A stretch of 44,224 bases of DNA from Streptomyces sp. MS191 (GTDB taxonomy: Bacteria > Actinomycetota > Actinomycetes > Streptomycetales > Streptomycetaceae), in assembly GCF_008042125.1 (NCBI RefSeq), contig NZ_RDBI01000054.1, positions 232,662 through 276,885 of the forward strand, read 5' to 3'. Positions 8,322-16,434 of this stretch are shown in pieces (the stretch's first letter is position 1; each line of letters opens with the position of its first letter). The notes under the pieces were generated by a model. It was not told the DNA's origin. It saw nothing but the letters and a program-made list of their open reading frames with translations, and ran no database searches. The position numbers and the translations under genes are program-made.

Positions 8322-9807
8322 ATGGCATCCAAGGCAGGCGCCGGCGGCGCACCCGCGGGGGCCCGTCTCGTCCTGCTGACGCTAGCGGCGGGCCAGTTCC
8401 TGATGGCGCTCGACAGCTCCGTCATGAACGTCTCGATCGCGACCGTGGCCGAGGACGTGGGCACGACGGTGACCGGGATCCAGGGCGCCATCACCGCGTA
8501 CACGCTGGTGATGGCGATGTTCATGATCCCCGGTGGCAAGGTCGGCGTGCTGATCGGCCGCAGACGCGCCTTCATGATCGGCTGCTTCGTCTACGGCTGC
8601 GGTTCGCTCACCACGGCGCTCGCGCCGAACCTCACCGTGCTGCTGCTCGGCTGGGCGCTCCTCGAAGGACTCGGGGCGGCACTCATCCTGCCCTCGATCG
8701 TGGCGCTGGTGGCCGGCAACTTCACCACCGAACGGCGGGCCGCCGCGTACGGCATCGTGGCGGCGGCGGGCGCCGTGGCCATCGCGCTCGGCCCGCTGAT
8801 CGGCGGCGTCGCCACGACGTACTTCTCCTGGCGCTGGGTCTTCGCCGGCGAGGTCCTGGTGGTGCTCGTCATCCTGGTGTTCGCCCGCCGCATCGCCGAC
8901 GCCGTCGACGACACCCACCCGCGGATCGACCTCGTCGGTGCCCTGCTGTCCGCCCTGGGGCTCGGGATCTTCGTCTACGGCGTGCTGCGCTCCGACGAAT
9001 GGGGCTGGGTCCAGCCCAAGCCCGACGCCCCCGCCTGGCTCGGTGTGTCCATGGTCGTATGGCTGATGATGGCGGGCCTGCTGCTGGTGTACCTGTTCCT
9101 GCGCTGGGAGACCAGGCTCGTCGAGGGCGGCCGGGAGCCCCTCGTCGACCCGGCCATGCTGCGGAACAGGCAGCTCACCGGCGGCCTGACGATGTTCTTC
9201 TTCCAGTACCTGGTGCAGATGGGCGTCTTCTTCGTCGTCCCGCTCTACCTGTCCGTGGCCCTCGGCCTGTCCGCGCTGCAGACCGGCGCGCGGATCCTGC
9301 CGCTGTCGCTCACGCTGCTGGCCGCCGCGGTCCTGATCCCGCGCTTCCTCCCCGACGTGTCGCCCCGGCGGGTGGTCCGCCTCGGCGTACTCGCGCTGTT
9401 CGCCGGCGCGGTCGTCCTGATGGTGGCGCTGGACGCGGACGCCGGCGCGGAGATCGTCACGATCCCGCTGCTGCTGATCGGGCTCGGGATGGGCGCCCTG
9501 GCGTCCCAGCTCGGGTCGGTCACGGTGTCCGCGGTGCCGGACCGGCAGAGCGCGGAGGTCGGCGGGATCCAGAACGCGGTCACCAACCTCGGCGCCTCGA
9601 TCGGCACGGCGCTGGCCGGCTCCCTGATGATCGCCGCCCTCACCTCCTCGTTCCTCGGCTCGGTGGAGCAGAACGAGGAGATCCCGGAGCAGGTCAAGAG
9701 CCAGGCCGTCGTCGAGCTGCAGAGCGGCGTCCCGTTCCTCTCCGACGCCCAGCTGACCGCGGCCCTCGACGAGGCCGGCACCAGCCCGGAGGTGTCCCAG
9801 GCGGCCC
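8322..9807 (+). pseudogene. DHA2-type MFS drug exporter, 3' end lost at a junction
   Basis: About 495 residues of a 14-helix MFS exporter of the EmrB/QacA group, proton-driven pumps for drugs and own antibiotics. The N-terminus AAGQFLMALDSSVMNVSIATVAEDV carries the family motif around helix 1. GGKVGVLIGRRRAF is motif A, and ALGPLIGGVATTYFSWRWVF is motif C. The match ends at TSPEVSQAAL near 9807, where a normal protein would continue into helix 14. From there the sequence belongs to another MFS gene in a different frame, so the frame that stays open to 10463 ends in nonsense. It starts at ATG 8322 and is alone on its strand after the cdsA terminator. It is probably non-functional as written, or a chimeric join. 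Confidence 0.8.
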
Positions 9808-10350
9808 TTCCTCCTGCTCACGCTCGCGTTCACGCTGTCGGCGTTCGCGATGTACGCCGTCGTCGTCACCCTCGTCCCGCTCCTGATCGAACGCGGCTGC
9901 ACCACCGCCCAGGCCGCCTGGGCCCTCGGCCTCGGCGGCGCCGGCCAGACGCTCGGCCGCGCCCTCTACGCCCCGCTCGCCCGCCACACCGGAACGACCA
10001 CCCGCACCGTCGTCCTCATCGCCCTCGGCGCCCTGACCACCGCGGCCCTCGCCGCCGTCCCCGGGCCCTACGGCCTGCTCGTCGCCGCGTCGGTCGCGGC
10101 AGGCGTGGTCCGCGGCAACCTCACCCTCCTGCAGGCCACCGCCGTCACCGACCGCTGGGGGACGCAGCACTACGGGCGGCTCTCCGCGGTCCTCGGCGCA
10201 CCCGCCATGACCGCCTCCGCCCTCGCCCCCTTCGCCGCCGCCGTCATCGCCCCGCACCTCGGCGGCCTCCCTCAGCTCTTCCACCTGCTCGCCGCCCTCG
10301 CCCTGGCGGCCGCCCTCGTGGCCGCCGGCACCGCCCGGGGCCGGGGCTGA
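9807..10350 (+). pseudogene. MFS transporter, C-terminal half only
   Basis: The frame encodes the last six helices of a 12-helix MFS permease, beginning FLLLTLAFTLSAFAMYAVVV and running through GGAGQTLGRALYAPLARHTG (the motif between helices 8 and 9) to the stop at 10350. The N-terminal half and start are missing; the 5' side is the truncated DHA2 exporter. An ATG at 9850 could start a 166-residue remnant, but six helices are unlikely to transport alone. Similar 12-helix MFS genes often sit beside ArsR genes in Streptomyces. That would fit the arsenic module downstream, but the substrate is unknown. Confidence 0.75.
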
Positions 10351-10500
10351 TCCAGGGAGCGGGTGCGACGCACACGCCGGTCGGCCCGGGCCGCCCTCGG
10401 ATCGGGTCACCCTCGGACCGGACCGACGATCCGCCGGTCGGCGCGAGCCCCGACCTCGCATAATCGACACACCATCAGCAGCAGGTCAGGGGGACGAGCC

Positions 10501-11601
10501 GTGCCGATCACCAGAGTCTTGGCCAGGACTCACCCGAGCGTCGCCCGGGCCCTGGCACGCGAACGTCTTCAGGAGCGGCGCTCCTGCCGCGCAGCGAGCG
10601 GGCAGGCGCTCACGAACCTTGATCACGCCGTCACGTGCCTGGGGCTCACCACGGACGGCCTGCCGCACACCCGCACCGGGCTCGCCGCCTGGTACTCGGT
10701 CCCCGGCCACCGCGGAGTCCGCACCCTTGCGGCGGGCGCCTTCGCCGGCTTGCTCACGGCCGCACTGCTCACGCAGTGGTTGTTCCCTCTGGAGATCGAC
10801 GCCCTGCGCCCGGTCGTCTCCGCCGAGTTCGCCGACCAGGCGCTCCTCGCATTGGAATACCAGAGCGTGTCCGACCTCCTGCAACACCCCGGCGCGCCCC
10901 TCGCCCCCGTCGTGACGGCCCTCGTGATCATGCTGGCCACCCTGGTCGCCCTCCTCACGGCCCTCGGCTACCCGCTCGTCGCACAGTTCCGCCGTCGCCG
11001 CCCCGACTTCCCCTACGCACTCCTCGGCAACACGGCGCGCGCCCTCAGCCTGTGCGCCGTCCTCTACCACTCAGCCCCCGCTGACCGGCACCGGACGATG
11101 CGTGAGCTCGACAGCCGCTCCCGCCGGATCGAGGAGAACGTGCTCAGCGCCTACCGCGACTCCCGCCTCATCCCCCGCCGATCACACCGCATCGCACCCG
11201 CCCGGCAGCACGGCCGGCACGTCGCCGCAGCGCTCAGGCAACAGCTCGCCCGCATCGACGTCGATCCCCGCCAGGGAGCCCACGACTACGCCGCGATGGT
11301 CGCCGAGATCGGGGAACGCTACGCCCAGGGCAAGGTGGGCGGCCTCCTGCCCGAGGAACAGCTCGCCCACGTCACGCCACCCTCCCCGGCCCTGACCGCC
11401 GTCCGCGAGACACTCCACATCGCCGGCGGCATCGCCGCAGCGGTCATGGCCGCCATCGCCACCGCGGCGCTCCTGCCTCGACTCGGCTTCATCCCCGAGG
11501 ACCTCCGCCCCTGGCTGGTCGCCGGCGTCGCCGCCGTCGCCGGGATCCTTACCGCGGGATGGCACCGAGTGGCCCGCCTCGTACCGCTTTTCGGACCCTG
11601 A
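10501..11601 (+). CDS. Unknown four-helix membrane protein
   Basis: A 366-residue protein I do not recognise. The start GTG at 10501 follows GGGGGA by about six bases. Four hydrophobic segments are visible: two in the first half (LAAGAFAGLLTAALLTQWLF near residue 80 and PVVTALVIMLATLVALLTAL near 145) and two at the C-terminus (LHIAGGIAAAVMAAIATAAL and WLVAGVAAVAGILTAGW). The central 130 residues are hydrophilic and Arg-rich (SRSRRIEENVLSAYRDSRL), predicted cytoplasmic. This paired-helices, soluble-middle layout resembles small integral proteins seen beside toxin or stress genes, but no catalytic motif is present. It stands alone, between the MFS remnant and arsR. Confidence 0.7.
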   Translation: MPITRVLARTHPSVARALARERLQERRSCRAASGQALTNLDHAVTCLGLTTDGLPHTRTGLAAWYSVPGHRGVRTLAAGAFAGLLTAALLTQWLFPLEIDALRPVVSAEFADQALLALEYQSVSDLLQHPGAPLAPVVTALVIMLATLVALLTALGYPLVAQFRRRRPDFPYALLGNTARALSLCAVLYHSAPADRHRTMRELDSRSRRIEENVLSAYRDSRLIPRRSHRIAPARQHGRHVAAALRQQLARIDVDPRQGAHDYAAMVAEIGERYAQGKVGGLLPEEQLAHVTPPSPALTAVRETLHIAGGIAAAVMAAIATAALLPRLGFIPEDLRPWLVAGVAAVAGILTAGWHRVARLVPLFGP

Positions 11602-11795
11602 GACTGGGCAGGTCCGGATCGACTGTGGTGGAGGCCTGGCGCAGGCCGCCCTCACGATGCCCGCGAAGCCTCCAGCTCAGGGGGGCTCCACCTTCGGCGG
11701 CGGCACCGCCGACGAGCTCCCCGCCCGCGCGGTCCGTGGTCCGCGGTCCGGGGCCGGGATCCGGGGTCCGGGGGTGCCGCGCCCTGGGCGCTTGG

Positions 11796-11827
11796 TTCGA
11801 CATGTGTCAACATAGACGTATGTCGAA
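11796..11827. promoter_or_regulatory. Probable ArsR operator
   Basis: A perfect 8-bp inverted repeat, TTCGACAT (11796-11803) and ATGTCGAA (11820-11827), spans the start codon of the first arsR gene with a 16-base spacer. A GACATGTGTC core adds further symmetry. The position over the start fits autorepression by the winged-helix dimer. Confidence 0.6.
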
Positions 11828-12182
11828 TGTGAAGGTGCTGCCGCTGCTGGAGCCCGAGGTCGAGCCCTGCTGCCCGCCGCTGGACGAGCGCCCGCTGACG
11901 GCGGAGGAGGCCGAGCGGACCGCGGTCATGTTCAAGGCGCTGGGTGATCCCGTCCGGCTGCGGCTCTTCTCCGCGGTCGCCTCGCACGAGGGCGGCGAGG
12001 CCTGCGTCTGCGACATCTCCGACGTCGGCGTCTCCCAGCCCACGGTGTCCCACCACCTGAAGAAGCTGAAGGAGGCCGGCCTGCTCTCCTCCGAGCGGCG
12101 CGGGACCTGGGTCTACTACCGCGTCGAGCCCGCCGTACTCGCCGCGATGGGGCAGTTGCTCACCAAGGCCGCCAAGGCCTGA
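11820..12182 (+). CDS. arsR: ArsR-family arsenite-responsive repressor
   Basis: A 120-residue winged-helix repressor that leaves DNA when As(III) or Sb(III) binds cysteines. The core MFKALGDPVRLRLF and VSQPTVSHHLKKLKEAGLL recognition helix are standard. The metal site is ACVCDIS (C62 and C64), matching the ELCVCDL box of classical ArsR; an extra C17-C18 pair sits in the N-terminal arm. The ATG at 11820 lies inside an inverted repeat likely to be its operator. It converges on the aquaporin gene with a 41-base gap. The CVCD motif makes arsenite sensing likely rather than zinc or cadmium. Confidence 0.9.
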   Translation: MSNVKVLPLLEPEVEPCCPPLDERPLTAEEAERTAVMFKALGDPVRLRLFSAVASHEGGEACVCDISDVGVSQPTVSHHLKKLKEAGLLSSERRGTWVYYRVEPAVLAAMGQLLTKAAKA

Positions 12183-12223
12183 GATCCCGGACCTGCCCGC
12201 GCTTCACCGGCAAGGAGAGCGTG

Positions 12224-12997
12224 TCAGTCGGTGCCGGCGCCCGTGGTGCCGCGTACGAAGACGATCGCGACCAGGGCCAGGCCCACGGCGGCGCCGACCA
12301 GTTGCGCGCCGATGAAGGCGGGGACGGAGCCGGGGGTGATGCCGGCGAAGGTGTCGGTGAAGGCGCGGCCGATCGTCACCGCGGGGTTCGCGAAGGACGT
12401 GGACGACGTGAACCAGTAGGCGGCGCCGATGTACGAGGCGACCGCGACGGGGGCGAAGCGGAGCCGGTCGGTACGGGCCAGGCCGAAGATCAGGAGGATC
12501 AGGCCGGCCGTCGCCACGACCTCGCCGAGCAGCAGGTTCCCTGCCGAGCGGTCGTGGGTGGACCACTTCACGAGCGGCTCGCCGAACATGGCGTCCGCCA
12601 GCACCGCGCCCGCGATCGCGCCGACGGTCTGGGCGGGGACGTAGACGGCGAGCTCGCGCACGCCGACCCCGGTGCCGCCGCGGCGGGCGGTCCACCACTC
12701 GGCCAGGGTGACGGCCGGATTGAAGTGGGCGCCGGAGACCGGCCCGAACAGGGCGATCAGGACGCCGAGGCCGAAGACGGTGGCGGTGGAGTTCGCGAGC
12801 AGCTGCAGCGCGACGTCGTCGGTGAGCCGGGTGGCCTGGATGCCGGAACCGACGACGACCGCGACGAGGGCCGCGGTGCCGACGAGCTCGGCGGCGCCGC
12901 GGGCGGCGAGCGGCACGGGCGAGGTGGCGCCCGGCGCCGGCCGCGGCGACGTGTCGGTAACTGCGGCATCGCTCACGGCGGGCTCGGTGGCGGTCAC
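12224..12997 (-). CDS. Aquaporin/aquaglyceroporin, probable arsenite channel
   Basis: A 257-residue six-helix MIP-family channel. Both half-helix motifs are present: SGAHFNPAVT near residue 90 and SFANPAVTIGRAF near residue 205. The N-terminus has about 30 soluble residues. The start GTG at 12997 follows GAGGAGA by about ten bases. It is transcribed after an arsR gene 33 bases upstream and faces arsC across the same regulatory region. This matches the arsR-aqpS-arsC arrangement known from Sinorhizobium meliloti, where AqpS lets arsenite leave the cell passively after arsenate is reduced. No ArsB or ACR3 pump is visible in the window. The function is inferred from context; water or glycerol transport is the alternative. 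Confidence 0.85.
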   Translation of the reverse strand: MTATEPAVSDAAVTDTSPRPAPGATSPVPLAARGAAELVGTAALVAVVVGSGIQATRLTDDVALQLLANSTATVFGLGVLIALFGPVSGAHFNPAVTLAEWWTARRGGTGVGVRELAVYVPAQTVGAIAGAVLADAMFGEPLVKWSTHDRSAGNLLLGEVVATAGLILLIFGLARTDRLRFAPVAVASYIGAAYWFTSSTSFANPAVTIGRAFTDTFAGITPGSVPAFIGAQLVGAAVGLALVAIVFVRGTTGAGTD

Positions 12998-13030
12998 GTG
13001 CGGGGTCTCCTCGGCAGGTGGGGCGAGAGG

Positions 13031-13339
13031 CTACGGGCAGGCTCTCTTGGTGTCGGCGTGGGTGCGCGCGGTCTCGGCGAGGGCGGCGAACCGCCCGGCC
13101 AGGTTTTCGATGACGTCCGGCCTGAGCCGGTAGTAGGTGAACCGGCCGCAGGGCTCCGTCTCGACGACCCCGGCCTCGCGCAGCACCTTCAGATGGTTGG
13201 AGAGGTTGGTCTGCCGGGCGCCGGTCTCCTCCACGAGATGGGTCGTGCACAGCGTCTCGCGTGCCAGCAGGGTCACGATCTGGAGGCGCAGGGGGTCGGC
13301 CAGAACACGGATCAGATCAGTATCGACTGACGTCAGCAT
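13031..13339 (-). CDS. arsR: Second ArsR-family metalloregulator
   Basis: A 102-residue winged-helix repressor: DLIRVLADPLRLQIVTLL, then the recognition region ARQTNLSNHLKVLREAGVV and the beta-wing GRFTYYRL. Cysteines occur at TLCTTH, EPCGRF and the C-terminal RACP end, so metal binding differs from the CVCD type of the first arsR and resembles the spaced cysteines of CmtR-like or actinobacterial ArsR sensors. The ATG at 13339 lies within a CAGTATC/GATACTG inverted repeat. It leads the arsR-aquaporin transcription unit and is divergent from arsC, so it probably controls both. Confidence 0.88.
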   Translation of the reverse strand: MLTSVDTDLIRVLADPLRLQIVTLLARETLCTTHLVEETGARQTNLSNHLKVLREAGVVETEPCGRFTYYRLRPDVIENLAGRFAALAETARTHADTKRACP

Positions 13340-13351
13340 GGGCTGATACTG
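13318..13351. promoter_or_regulatory. Probable operator between arsR2 and arsC
   Basis: CAGTATC (13318-13324) and GATACTG (13345-13351) form a perfect 7-bp inverted repeat with a 20-base spacer, covering the ATG of the second arsR. Inside it, TGACGTCA is a further palindrome. It lies between divergent genes and can serve both. Confidence 0.55.
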
Positions 13352-13447
13352 TCACATCACTTGGGGCTGATGCCAGACCTGGCTGATCTCTTTGCCTGCC
13401 CGGTCGGCACTCCCCGCCGCGACCGCGCCGTCCCCGAGGATGAACCG

Positions 13448-13864
13448 ATGACTGCTCCGCTCGCCTCCGTCCTCTTCGTCTGCGTCCACAACGCCGGCCG
13501 CTCCCAGATGGCCGCCGGCTTCCTGGACCACCTCGCCGGAGACCGGATCGAGGTCCGGTCCGCCGGTTCGATCCCGGGCGACCAGGTCAACCCGGCCGCC
13601 GTCGAGGCCATGGCCGAGGTGGGCGTCGACATCTCCGACCGGAAGCCGAAGGTCCTCACCACCGAGGCGGTCCGGGCGTCCGACTACGTCATCACCATGG
13701 GCTGCGGCGACGCCTGCCCGGTCTTCCCCGGCAAGAAGTACCTCGACTGGGCCCTGGAAGACCCGGCCGGCCAGGGCGTCGACGCCGTCCGCCCCATCCG
13801 CGACGAGATCAGGACCCTCATCGAGGGCCTCGTCGCCGAGATCGACGCGCAGCGCAGGGCCTGA
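13448..13864 (+). CDS. arsC: Thioredoxin-type arsenate reductase
   Basis: A 138-residue low-molecular-weight-phosphatase-fold enzyme reducing As(V) to As(III). The catalytic P-loop CVHNAGRS (C12, R18) follows the first strand. Two further cysteines in [11 protein letters not shown] (C86 and C90) form the redox relay that thioredoxin recycles, as in S. aureus ArsC. The ATG at 13448 gives the normal N-terminus; an in-frame ATG at 13361 would add 29 unrelated residues. The gene is divergent from the arsR2-aquaporin unit, and the product, arsenite, would leave through the channel. No thioredoxin gene is adjacent. Confidence 0.93.
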   Translation: MTAPLASVLFVCVHNAGRSQMAAGFLDHLAGDRIEVRSAGSIPGDQVNPAAVEAMAEVGVDISDRKPKVLTTEAVRASDYVITMGCGDACPVFPGKKYLDWALEDPAGQGVDAVRPIRDEIRTLIEGLVAEIDAQRRA

Positions 13865-14018
13865 CCACCGGGGCCGCCCGACCGGGCCCCGCCACCGCCG
13901 CCGCACAGCCGCCGGCGGTGCGGGCGACCCTGCCGCACACCCCGGACGACCTGCGACGACCACCACCCCCCGCTTCCGCCCCAGGCCACCGGCTTCCGTC
14001 TGCGACACTGGTAGCACC

Positions 14019-15125
14019 ATGCCCAAGCCCGGAGAACTCACTTTCGTCGCCCCGCGCGGAGCCAAGAAGCCGCCGCGGCACCTCGCCGACCTCACGCCCG
14101 CCGAGCGCAAGGAAGCCGTCGCCGCGATCGGTGAGAAGCCGTTTCGCGCCAAGCAGCTGTCCACGCACTACTTCGCGCGGTACGCCCACGACCCCGCCGA
14201 GTGGACCGACATCCCCGCCGCCTCCCGCGAGAAGCTGCAGGGGGAGCTGCTGCCCGACCTGATGTCCGTGGTCCGGCACATCTCGTGCGACGACGACACC
14301 ACCCGCAAGACGCTGTGGCGGCTGCACGACGGCACCCTCGTCGAGTCCGTGCTCATGCGCTACCCGGACCGGGTCACCATGTGCATCTCCTCGCAGGCCG
14401 GGTGCGGGATGAACTGCCCGTTCTGCGCGACCGGACAGGCCGGCCTCGACCGGAACCTGTCGACCGCCGAGATCGTGCACCAGATCGTCGACGGCATGCG
14501 CGCGCTGCGTGACGGCGAGGTGCCCGGCGGCCCCGCGCGGCTGTCCAACATCGTCTTCATGGGCATGGGCGAGCCGCTCGCGAACTACAAGCGCGTCGTC
14601 GGCTCCATCCGCCGCCTCACCGACCCCGAGCCGGACGGCCTCGGGCTCTCGCAGCGCGGCATCACCGTCTCCACCGTCGGCCTCGTGCCCGCGATGCTGC
14701 GGTTCGCCGACGAGGGCTTCAAGTGCCGTCTCGCCGTCTCGCTGCACGCCCCCGACGACGAGCTGCGCGACACCCTGGTCCCCGTCAACACCCGCTGGAA
14801 GGTCCGCGAGGTCCTCGACGCCGCCTGGGAGTACGCGGAGAAGTCCGGCCGCCGGATCTCCATCGAGTACGCCCTCATCCGGGACATCAACGACCAGGCA
14901 TGGCGGGGCGACCTGCTCGGCCGGCTCCTCAAGGGCAAGCGGGTGCACGTCAACCTCATCCCGCTGAACCCGACGCCCGGATCCAAGTGGACCGCGTCCC
15001 GCCCCGAGGACGAGAAGGCGTTCGTCGAGGCCATCGCCTCCCACGGCGTCCCCGTCACCGTCCGTGACACCCGCGGTCAGGAGATCGACGGTGCCTGTGG
15101 ACAGCTTGCGGCGGCGGAGCGCTGA
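14019..15125 (+). CDS. rlmN: Dual-specificity 23S rRNA A2503/tRNA A37 C2-methyltransferase
   Basis: A 368-residue radical SAM enzyme that methylates C2 of A2503 in 23S rRNA and A37 in some tRNAs. The [4Fe-4S] motif CGMNCPFC gives C129, C133 and C136. [12 protein letters not shown] is the SAM-binding GEP motif, and the catalytic cysteine lies in the C-terminal DGACGQL. The N-terminal helical domain is complete. There is little room for a leader: the gene starts at ATG 14019 without a clear ribosome site, 154 bases after arsC. In many Streptomyces rlmN follows cdsA closely, so the 5.9 kb between them here looks like an accessory insertion. Confidence 0.97.
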   Translation: MPKPGELTFVAPRGAKKPPRHLADLTPAERKEAVAAIGEKPFRAKQLSTHYFARYAHDPAEWTDIPAASREKLQGELLPDLMSVVRHISCDDDTTRKTLWRLHDGTLVESVLMRYPDRVTMCISSQAGCGMNCPFCATGQAGLDRNLSTAEIVHQIVDGMRALRDGEVPGGPARLSNIVFMGMGEPLANYKRVVGSIRRLTDPEPDGLGLSQRGITVSTVGLVPAMLRFADEGFKCRLAVSLHAPDDELRDTLVPVNTRWKVREVLDAAWEYAEKSGRRISIEYALIRDINDQAWRGDLLGRLLKGKRVHVNLIPLNPTPGSKWTASRPEDEKAFVEAIASHGVPVTVRDTRGQEIDGACGQLAAAER

Positions 15126-15127
15126 CC

Positions 15128-15157
15128 TTGTAGCCTGGGCTCGAACATTTGCATATT
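15128..15157 (+). promoter_or_regulatory. Promoter of the thiamine transport operon
   Basis: TTGTAG (15128-15133) and CATATT (15152-15157) are separated by 18 bases and sit directly before the riboswitch. This is one of the few near-consensus sigma-70-type promoters visible in the window. Transcription would begin at about 15163, within the aptamer's first stem. Confidence 0.55.
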
Positions 15158-15252
15158 CCGACAGGGGAGCGCCACAGCGCTGAGAGTGCGGCACCGTCAG
15201 GCCGCAGACCCTCTGAACCTTGCCCAGGTCATTCTGGGTAGGAAGTTCGGTC
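15158..15252 (+). promoter_or_regulatory. TPP riboswitch (THI element)
   Basis: The conserved blocks are in order: ACAGGGGAGC, then CTGAGAGTGCGG, then GACCCTCTGAACCT, then CCAGGTCATTCTGGGTAGG and GAAGTTCGGT. These form the pyrimidine-sensing CUGAGA loop, the ACCU-GAACCUG junction and the pyrophosphate-sensing arm of the thiamine pyrophosphate aptamer. It lies just before a thiamine-type ABC transporter, so high TPP should switch the operon off. Confidence 0.96.
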
Positions 15253-15269
15253 GATACTCGAGCTGTTGC

Positions 15270-15315
15270 GCCCTGCCCGCGCGGCCATGGACCTCCATGG
15301 CCGCGCGGGCAGGGC
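15270..15315 (+). terminator. 21-bp perfect hairpin downstream of the TPP aptamer
   Basis: The left arm 15270-15290 (starting GCCCTGCCCGCGCGG) pairs without mismatch with the right arm 15295-15315, leaving a four-base ACCT loop. A pyrimidine-rich run, TCTCTTCCT, follows. It is probably an intrinsic terminator acting with the riboswitch. The loop plus adjoining stem bases read CCTCC, complementary to the GGAGG ribosome site at 15340-15344, so a loop-mRNA interaction is also possible. Confidence 0.7.
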
Positions 15316-15324
15316 CGCGTCTCT

Positions 15325-15342
15325 TCCTGGTCACACCCAGGA
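15325..15342 (+). promoter_or_regulatory. Hairpin covering part of the thiB ribosome site
   Basis: TCCTGG (15325-15330) pairs with CCAGGA (15337-15342) around a six-base loop, hiding the first half of the AGGAGG Shine-Dalgarno sequence at 15339-15344. This is the typical last layer of a translational TPP riboswitch. Confidence 0.55.
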
Positions 15343-15351
15343 GGAAATCCA

Positions 15352-16434
15352 GTGAGCACCAAGAAGATGGCCGCCGCGGCGCTCGCCGCCGCGCTCGGCG
15401 TCAGCACCCTCGCCGCCTGCGGCGGGTCCGACGGCAAGGACACCGCGGGCGCCGCGCCCAAGACGGTGAAGCTCGTCAGCCACGACTCCTTCAACGCCTC
15501 CAAGGAGGTCCTGGCGGAGTTCACCCGCCAGACCGGCCTCAAGGTCGAGGTCCTCAAGAGCGGCGACGCCGGCGAGGCCGTCAACAAGGAGATCCTCACC
15601 AAGGGAAGCCCGCAGGGCGACGTCTTCTTCGGCGTCGACAACACCCTGCTGTCCCGCGCCCTCGACAACGGCATCTTCGTCCCCTACGAGGCGAAGGGCC
15701 TGGACCGGGTCCCGGCCGCGCTCCGGCTCGACAAGGAGAACCGGGTCACCCCGATCGACTCCGGCGACATCTGCGTCAACTACGACAAGAAGTACTTCGC
15801 CGACAAGAAGCTCGCGCCCCCGCAGACCTTCGACGACCTGGCGAAGCCCGCCTACAAGGACTTGCTCGTCGTCGAGAACCCCGAGCGGTCCTCCCCGGGC
15901 CTCGGCTTCCTGCTCGGCACCGCCGCCCAGTACGGCGACCAGGGCTGGCAGGACTACTGGACCAGGCTGAAGGCCAACGGCGTCAAGACCGTCGACAGCT
16001 GGGAGCTCGCCTACAACCAGGAGTTCTCCGGCTCCGCGGGCGGCCGGAAGGCCAAGGGGGACCGGCCGCTGGTCGTCTCCTACGCCTCCAGCCCGCCCGT
16101 CGAGGTGCTGTACTCCGAGCCGCAGCCGGAGACCGCCCCCACCGGCGTCTCCACCGGCACCTGCTTCCGGCAGACCGAGTTCGCCGGCCTGCTCGACGGG
16201 GCCGGGAACCCCGAGGGCGGCAAGCTGCTGATCGACTTCCTGATCTCCAAGAAGTTCCAGGACGACATGCCGCTGCAGATGTTCGTCAACCCGGTCGCCC
16301 GGGACGCCACCCTGCCCGAGCTCTTCACGAAGCACGGCGTGGTCGTCGACAAGCCGCAGACCATGGCCCCCGAGAAGATCGCGGAGAACCGTGACGAGTG
16401 GATCAAGTCGTGGTCCTCGCTCGTTCTGAAGTAG
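15352..16434 (+). CDS. thiB: Thiamine ABC transporter substrate-binding lipoprotein
   Basis: A 360-residue extracytoplasmic binding protein for thiamine or its phosphates. A lipoprotein signal precedes the lipobox LAAC (C23). The mature part has VKLVSHDSFNASKEVLAEF and QGDVFFGVDNTLLSRAL, typical of the ThiB/TbpA family. The GTG at 15352 follows AGGAGG by seven bases. It is the first gene of the riboswitch-controlled operon, and its end overlaps the permease start by 37 bases. The family match and the riboswitch agree, so thiamine is a strong prediction. Confidence 0.93.
   Translation: MSTKKMAAAALAAALGVSTLAACGGSDGKDTAGAAPKTVKLVSHDSFNASKEVLAEFTRQTGLKVEVLKSGDAGEAVNKEILTKGSPQGDVFFGVDNTLLSRALDNGIFVPYEAKGLDRVPAALRLDKENRVTPIDSGDICVNYDKKYFADKKLAPPQTFDDLAKPAYKDLLVVENPERSSPGLGFLLGTAAQYGDQGWQDYWTRLKANGVKTVDSWELAYNQEFSGSAGGRKAKGDRPLVVSYASSPPVEVLYSEPQPETAPTGVSTGTCFRQTEFAGLLDGAGNPEGGKLLIDFLISKKFQDDMPLQMFVNPVARDATLPELFTKHGVVVDKPQTMAPEKIAENRDEWIKSWSSLVLK

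Noticed and set aside
8322-10463. A 713-residue MFS protein
   Set aside because: After about residue 495 the frame is Arg/Pro/His-rich nonsense, while another frame encodes proper membrane helices.
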